NCBI GenBank assembly: GCA_036786445.1
Contig: DAIQRD010000022.1
Location: forward strand, 1 to 26,759
Origin: JAAZMF01 sp036786445
GTDB lineage: Bacteria > Bacillota > Limnochordia > DTU087
Length of the DNA: 26,759 nucleotides
Reading direction: 5' to 3'
The notes under the pieces are model-generated. The model was not told the DNA's origin. It searched no databases and worked only from the letters and a program-made list of their open reading frames with translations. Positions 23,556 through 26,759 of this stretch are shown piece after piece; position 1 is the first letter of the stretch, and every line of letters begins with the position of its first letter. The translations under genes and the position numbers were made by a program.

Positions 23556-24857
23556 TCACAGTGTTTCTGAAAAGATAGGGGTTTTCTCACTGAGTGTGCG
23601 GGGATCCTGCACACGAAAGAAGAACACCCATACAGCAACAGCATTGATGAGCAAGGTAGCTATGAAGACCGTATTATATCCATAGGTCTCTACTAGCCAG
23701 CCGCCAATTATAGGGGCGAGAAGCACAACAGGTGCTAGCAGTGTGTTTACAATTCCCGCATACACCGCCCGGAAACCTTCAGAGGCATACTCCATAACGA
23801 TGGGTAGGCGGGAAACCCCGTGGGCAGTGTTGCCTATCCCTATGAGGACAAAGGTAAGCAAAGCAAGGATCATGTTGCTGGGCAGCAAAGTCACTAGTGC
23901 CGCCAGTCCCATGGCGGTACAGGATAGCTGTAGATTAATCTTGTGACCCCGGGCATCGGCCAGGCGACCAGCAAACATTGCAGCTAGCAGTTGACCTGTA
24001 GTCATGCTCATGGTGAAGTATCCTACATATGATGCGGGTAGTTCCATGCGGTCTAACCCATATACCGAGAAGAAAGCCAAGCCCATTTGCCCTAACAGCA
24101 AGAGCGCCACACCCATAACATACTCACGGAAGGGGATGTCTTTCGTCAGAATGATGGGGATACGCCGCAGGTAATCTGCCAAGCTCAAGGAAGGCTCTTT
24201 TGGCTGGGCGCTTGGCTCTTCCCAGGTTAAGCGAGCAAAGAACGTCCAGCCGGTGGCAAAGAGGAGAAAGGCCCAGAAGAATAAGAAGCCGAAGTTGGTG
24301 GGGAAGGCAAACCTTTCCAGGGTGAGGCTCGTTAACCAACCGGCTGCTAAGCCGGTGAAACAGCTAATGAGTGTCCGGGCAGCAAACAAGGTGCCCCGTT
24401 TTCTTTCGGGAATAGAGGTGGCGACGAATTCCAGCCAAGCCACTGTACCTATCCCATCGAATATATTGGACAATAGATAGACACACAAAAAGGTAATCAG
24501 CAGGAGCTGCGGTTTGCTCACGGGGATCAGCCAGCAAAGCAATGCCATGATCAGGAAGCACAGACGCTGGGAGCCCATCATGGTGAGTATGTAGGGTCTA
24601 CGATGAGTGAGCTGTTGCACATGCCTAGCGCTAAACAGCTGGGGTAGCATCCAGCCCATGTTGGCTAGCATGGGGGCTAAGCCGATAATCAAGGCTGGTG
24701 CACCTAGCTCCCGGGCAAAGGCCGGTATAACCGTCGCTGCGGCGGCAAAAGTCATAGCTGTGAAAAACAGCGCACCATCGATCAAGACTGCGTAATAGTT
24801 TGCATCACGGTGGCGTGGTTCTACAGTTGTGCGTTGTGCATGCAGTGCCAATAGCAT
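23556..24857 (-). CDS. Major facilitator superfamily transporter
   Basis: The 433-residue, roughly 12-helix membrane protein has two halves joined by a polar loop near residues 210-240 (EEPSAQPKEPSLSLADYLRR). MFS-type motifs are RKRGTLFAAR near 152-161, following the helix 4 region, and FAGRLADARGHK (motif A, GRxADxxG) in the second half. It could export or import a sugar-related compound, but the substrate cannot be read. The ORF begins with ATG at 24857, where GGAGGG lies only one or two bases upstream; a TTG two codons later (24851) has better spacing and may be the true start. It is convergent with the second UroD-like gene and divergent from the TIM-barrel gene at 25064. Confidence 0.88.
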   Translation of the reverse strand: MLLALHAQRTTVEPRHRDANYYAVLIDGALFFTAMTFAAAATVIPAFARELGAPALIIGLAPMLANMGWMLPQLFSARHVQQLTHRRPYILTMMGSQRLCFLIMALLCWLIPVSKPQLLLITFLCVYLLSNIFDGIGTVAWLEFVATSIPERKRGTLFAARTLISCFTGLAAGWLTSLTLERFAFPTNFGFLFFWAFLLFATGWTFFARLTWEEPSAQPKEPSLSLADYLRRIPIILTKDIPFREYVMGVALLLLGQMGLAFFSVYGLDRMELPASYVGYFTMSMTTGQLLAAMFAGRLADARGHKINLQLSCTAMGLAALVTLLPSNMILALLTFVLIGIGNTAHGVSRLPIVMEYASEGFRAVYAGIVNTLLAPVVLLAPIIGGWLVETYGYNTVFIATLLINAVAVWVFFFRVQDPRTLSEKTPIFSETL

Positions 24858-24882
24858 ACCCTCCGTTGGTTGGAGCCCATGT

Positions 24883-24909
24883 TTGACCGAGGTTAGGTGT
24901 CTTTATAGT
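24883..24909 (+). promoter_or_regulatory. Possible promoter and inverted repeat ahead of the second TIM-barrel gene
   Basis: TTGACC (24883-24888) and TATAGT (24904-24909) resemble -35 and -10 boxes, although the 15-base spacing is short. They would give a leader of about 150 bases. Within that leader CTGCCA (24971-24976) and TGGCAG (24991-24996) form an inverted repeat with arms 20 bases apart, a spacing suited to a dimeric regulator. No other clear signals are visible in this 206-base gap. Confidence 0.3.
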
Positions 24910-25063
24910 AGTCACTCTGGTTATTCGACGGAGACGGGCACTACCCTGCCTTCCTGGTTCTGGAAGATATCTGCCAGAGTTTGCCGATGGTGGCAGGTAA
25001 TTCTTGTGGTTGCATCTAATGTAATATTGTATCAAAATGATGATCTAAAGGAGGCGTGGCGAC

Positions 25064-25900
25064 GTGAAAAAAGGCATCAACCGCTGGTCATTGCCGGCAG
25101 ATTGGTCAATCCGTCAGTGTATGGAAACGGCCAAAGCCGCTGGTTTTGAGGGAATCGAGCTCGCCCTAGATGAAACAGGCGAACTGTCATTGGAAACCGA
25201 TGCCGCCCAAGTCAAAGCTATTCGAGCAATGGCTGATGACATAGGGTTGGAACTCAAGAGCCTAGCTACAGGATTGTTTTGGCGATATCCTCTAACAGCT
25301 AACGATCCTAGGGTCCAGGATAAGAGTAAGTCTATTGTGCGAAAAGCCTTGGAGGTGGCCAAGGGCCTTGGCGCTGATACAGTCTTAGTGGTTCCAGGAG
25401 TTGTATCTGCTCCCTTTGCTACTCAGGAACGGACTTCCTATGCCGATGCTTGGGATAGAGCATTGGGGGGCCTGCGCGATTTGGCTCCTGAGGCAGAGAA
25501 GCTTGGTGTCAGCATCGGTGTGGAAAACGTGTGGAACAAGTTCCTTCTCAGCCCAATAGAAATGCGGGACTTCCTTGACGCTGTGGGAAGCGACCATGTC
25601 GGCGCCTATTTCGATGTTGGCAATGTCATTCTATACGGCTTTCCTGAGGACTGGATTCGCATACTGGGTCGGCGGATCAAGAAGGTTCATTTCAAGGATT
25701 TCCGTGGGGCAGTGGGCACCTTGGCAGGTTTCGTCAACTTGCTGGAGGGTGATGTGAACTGGCCAGAAGTTATGACTGCCTTAGATGAAATTGGATATAG
25801 GGACTATGCTTATACTGAACTCTCGCCCTATAAATACTATGGTGACAATCTCATCTACGACATCTCCCGGGCCATGGATCGCATCTTGGGTAGAGCATAG
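25064..25900 (+). CDS. Xylose-isomerase-like TIM-barrel sugar (phosphate) isomerase/epimerase, UlaE/SgbU-like
   Basis: The 278-residue product has the superfamily's metal ligands: Glu154 in IGVENVW, Asp184 in AYFDVGN, His209 in KVHFKDF and Glu252 in AYTELSP. The GVENVWNKFLLSP segment is typical of L-xylulose-5-phosphate or hexulose-6-phosphate 3-epimerase relatives (UlaE, SgbU), so a 3-epimerase or isomerase acting on a ketose or its phosphate is likely. It starts with GTG at 25064, nine bases after AAAGGAGG, and gives the common MKKGINRWSL N-terminus. It is alone in its transcription unit but lies next to the sugar-uptake locus, so it may complete the pathway to a pentose phosphate intermediate. 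The substrate is inferred from resemblance only. Confidence 0.88.
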   Translation: MKKGINRWSLPADWSIRQCMETAKAAGFEGIELALDETGELSLETDAAQVKAIRAMADDIGLELKSLATGLFWRYPLTANDPRVQDKSKSIVRKALEVAKGLGADTVLVVPGVVSAPFATQERTSYADAWDRALGGLRDLAPEAEKLGVSIGVENVWNKFLLSPIEMRDFLDAVGSDHVGAYFDVGNVILYGFPEDWIRILGRRIKKVHFKDFRGAVGTLAGFVNLLEGDVNWPEVMTALDEIGYRDYAYTELSPYKYYGDNLIYDISRAMDRILGRA

Positions 25901-25952
25901 AAAGACGAGATCAGCCGCTGGTAGGGGGCAGGGACGGGCAAATAGGAATGGA

Positions 25953-26010
25953 TTCCTAGCACTCTTCTCCTAGTCTTGAATAGACTGTCGCTGTAGGAGC
26001 AAGTTCCTAC
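25953..26010 (+). promoter_or_regulatory. Palindrome and hairpin upstream of the LysM gene
   Basis: TAGGAAT-GG-ATTCCTA (25953-25968) is a perfect 7-bp inverted repeat around two bases, followed by a pyrimidine-rich but not T-rich stretch. GTAGGA-GCAAGT-TCCTAC (25993-26010) is a second small inverted repeat 36 bases before the LysM start. The first may end the epimerase transcript or be an operator, and the second could shape the LysM leader. Both share AGGA/TCCT arms. Confidence 0.35.
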
Positions 26011-26045
26011 GGAGATGTCGAAAAGCAAGAAGGAGGAGGGTTAGT

Positions 26046-26759
26046 GTGAGTCAAACATCAGGTTGCCCAGGTTTTAATTACACCATCAGAGCGGGCGACA
26101 CATTCTTCACGCTGGCTCAACGTTTCGGGACTACTGTTGCAGCTATTCAAGCAGCCAACCCAGGAGTTAACCCGAACAATCTGCAGATTGGGCAAGTGAT
26201 CTGCATCCCGACTGGACCAGCGCCGGGTCCCGGCCCCACCCCAGCCNNNNNNNNNNGAATGTGTCACCCCAGCCTGCCCCAATGGATTCCAGTATACCAT
26301 CCAAGCGGGTGACACATTCTTTAGGCTGGCCCAGCGATTTGGGACCACGGTAGCAGCCATTCAGGCGGCAAATCCAGGGGTTAACCCCAACAACCTGCAG
26401 ATCGGGCAGGTAATTTGTATCCCAACTAGGCCGGCACCGGGTCCCCCACCGACACCAGGCTGTCCCAACGGGTTCCTGTACACTATCCGAGCCGGTGACA
26501 CATTCTTTCTGCTAGCTCAGCGATTTGGCACCACGGTGGCCGCCATTCAGGCAGCGAATCCAGGGGTCGATCCCAACAATCTGCAGATCGGGCAGGTTAT
26601 CTGCATCCCTGTGACACCCGCCCCCGGCCCGCCGCCAGTAGTCTGCCCCGGCTTTTTCTACACAGTTCAGGTAGGGGATACTCTGTTTGAGCTAGCCCAG
26701 CGATTTGGTACCACGGTTGCCGCCATCGTCGCAGCCAACCCAGGTATCGATCCGACCAG
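26046..26759 (+). CDS. Multi-LysM-domain protein (3' partial, broken by an assembly gap)
   Basis: A GTG start follows AAGGAGGAGG and opens straight into a LysM domain: CPGFNYTIRAGDTFFTLAQR, then FGTTVAAIQAANPGVNP and NLQIGQVICIP. LysM domains bind N-acetylglucosamine-containing glycans such as peptidoglycan or chitin. Four units are visible (from about 26064, 26275, 26461 and 26644), joined by Pro/Gly-rich linkers, and the gene runs off the window. Each of the first three units begins and ends with a cysteine, possibly a disulfide pair. There is no signal peptide, so if it reaches the surface it uses another route, for example as a spore or cell-lysis-released protein. The reading frame changes by one across the ten Ns, which only means the real gap length is not 10; downstream of the gap the frame starts at 26257. 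Confidence 0.85.
26064..26759 (+). repeat. Tandem LysM-encoding repeats, unit about 183-186 bases
   Basis: Units starting at the Cys codons 26275, 26461 and 26644 are spaced 186 and 183 bases. They share long near-identical stretches, such as TTTGG.ACCACGGT.GC.GCCAT and CAACCTGCAGATCGGGCAGGT. High DNA similarity implies recent duplication or ongoing homogenisation. Confidence 0.8.
26247..26256. other. Assembly gap (10 Ns) inside the LysM repeats
   Basis: Ten Ns lie in the linker after the first LysM unit. The codons after the gap (ECVTPACPNG) include an extra Cys and do not match the other linkers, so more sequence, perhaps whole LysM units, may be missing here. Confidence 0.95.

Noticed and set aside
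23559..23592. Bidirectional terminator between the second UroD-like gene and the MFS gene
   Set aside because: CAGTG/CACTG and GAAAA/TTTTC arms exist, but the stems are short and unequally spaced and no T-run follows; too weak to annotate.
26058..26360. 100-codon open frame on the minus strand across the Ns
   Set aside because: It is antisense to the LysM repeats and spans the assembly gap, so its frame has no meaning.
1..26759. tRNA or rRNA genes, CRISPR arrays, insertion sequences and replication origins
   Set aside because: I looked for cloverleaf-like ends, regularly spaced direct repeats, transposase motifs and DnaA-box clusters by eye and saw none; the only tandem repeats are the protein-coding LysM units.

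Overview
The window looks like a chromosomal stretch from an uncultured, saccharolytic Bacillota-type bacterium. Supporting signs are strong AGGAGG-type ribosome-binding sites, frequent GTG/TTG starts, binding-protein-dependent sugar uptake without its own ATPase gene, and a LysM protein of the kind common in Clostridia- and Limnochordia-like genomes. A run of ten Ns (26247-26256) marks a scaffold gap, so this is a draft or metagenome assembly. The lineage is an inference from style, not a database result. No tRNA, rRNA, CRISPR array, transposase or integrase was seen. No stretch over 300 bases lacks a gene.

Region 1 (1-8505, + strand): a sugar/polyol oxidation block. It holds the end of a Gfo/Idh/MocA oxidoreductase read in frame into an FGGY sugar kinase, then a GatD-like zinc polyol dehydrogenase, 6-phosphogluconate dehydrogenase (gnd), glucose-6-phosphate dehydrogenase (zwf) and a metal-dependent cyclase-family hydrolase. 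A family-4 alpha-galactosidase-like glycosidase and a clear terminator follow. The block would feed sugars and polyols into the pentose phosphate pathway.

Region 2 (8513-13889): a TVP38/VTT membrane protein (-), a glycosylasparaginase (+), a THUMP-type RNA methyltransferase (-), then a ROK sugar kinase and N-acetylglucosamine-6-phosphate deacetylase (nagA). Glycosylasparaginase, ROK kinase and NagA could together salvage the GlcNAc of N-glycosylated asparagine, passing it on as GlcN-6-P.

Region 3 (13866-14713): two divergent XRE/Cro-like regulators around an intergenic region with three TTGC/GCAA palindromes, laid out like a phage-type switch but with no phage genes nearby.

Region 4 (14728-25900): the most interesting part, an uncharacterised carbohydrate uptake and catabolism locus. 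It contains a LacI/cre-like operator, a 20-codon upstream ORF, a Gfo/Idh/MocA dehydrogenase, a xylose-isomerase-like TIM-barrel enzyme, a first UroD-like protein, a LacI-family regulator, a sugar-binding protein with two permeases, a second UroD-like protein, a divergent MFS transporter and a second TIM-barrel epimerase. Both UroD-like proteins keep the HxCG motif of corrinoid methyltransferases (MtaA/CmuA type) but lack the third, cysteine metal ligand, and no corrinoid protein is present. Strong hairpins without U-tracts sit inside the transcription units. A short element upstream of the Gfo/Idh gene recurs upstream of the transporter operon.

Region 5 (25901-26759): the start of a protein of repeated LysM domains interrupted by the assembly gap and running off the window.
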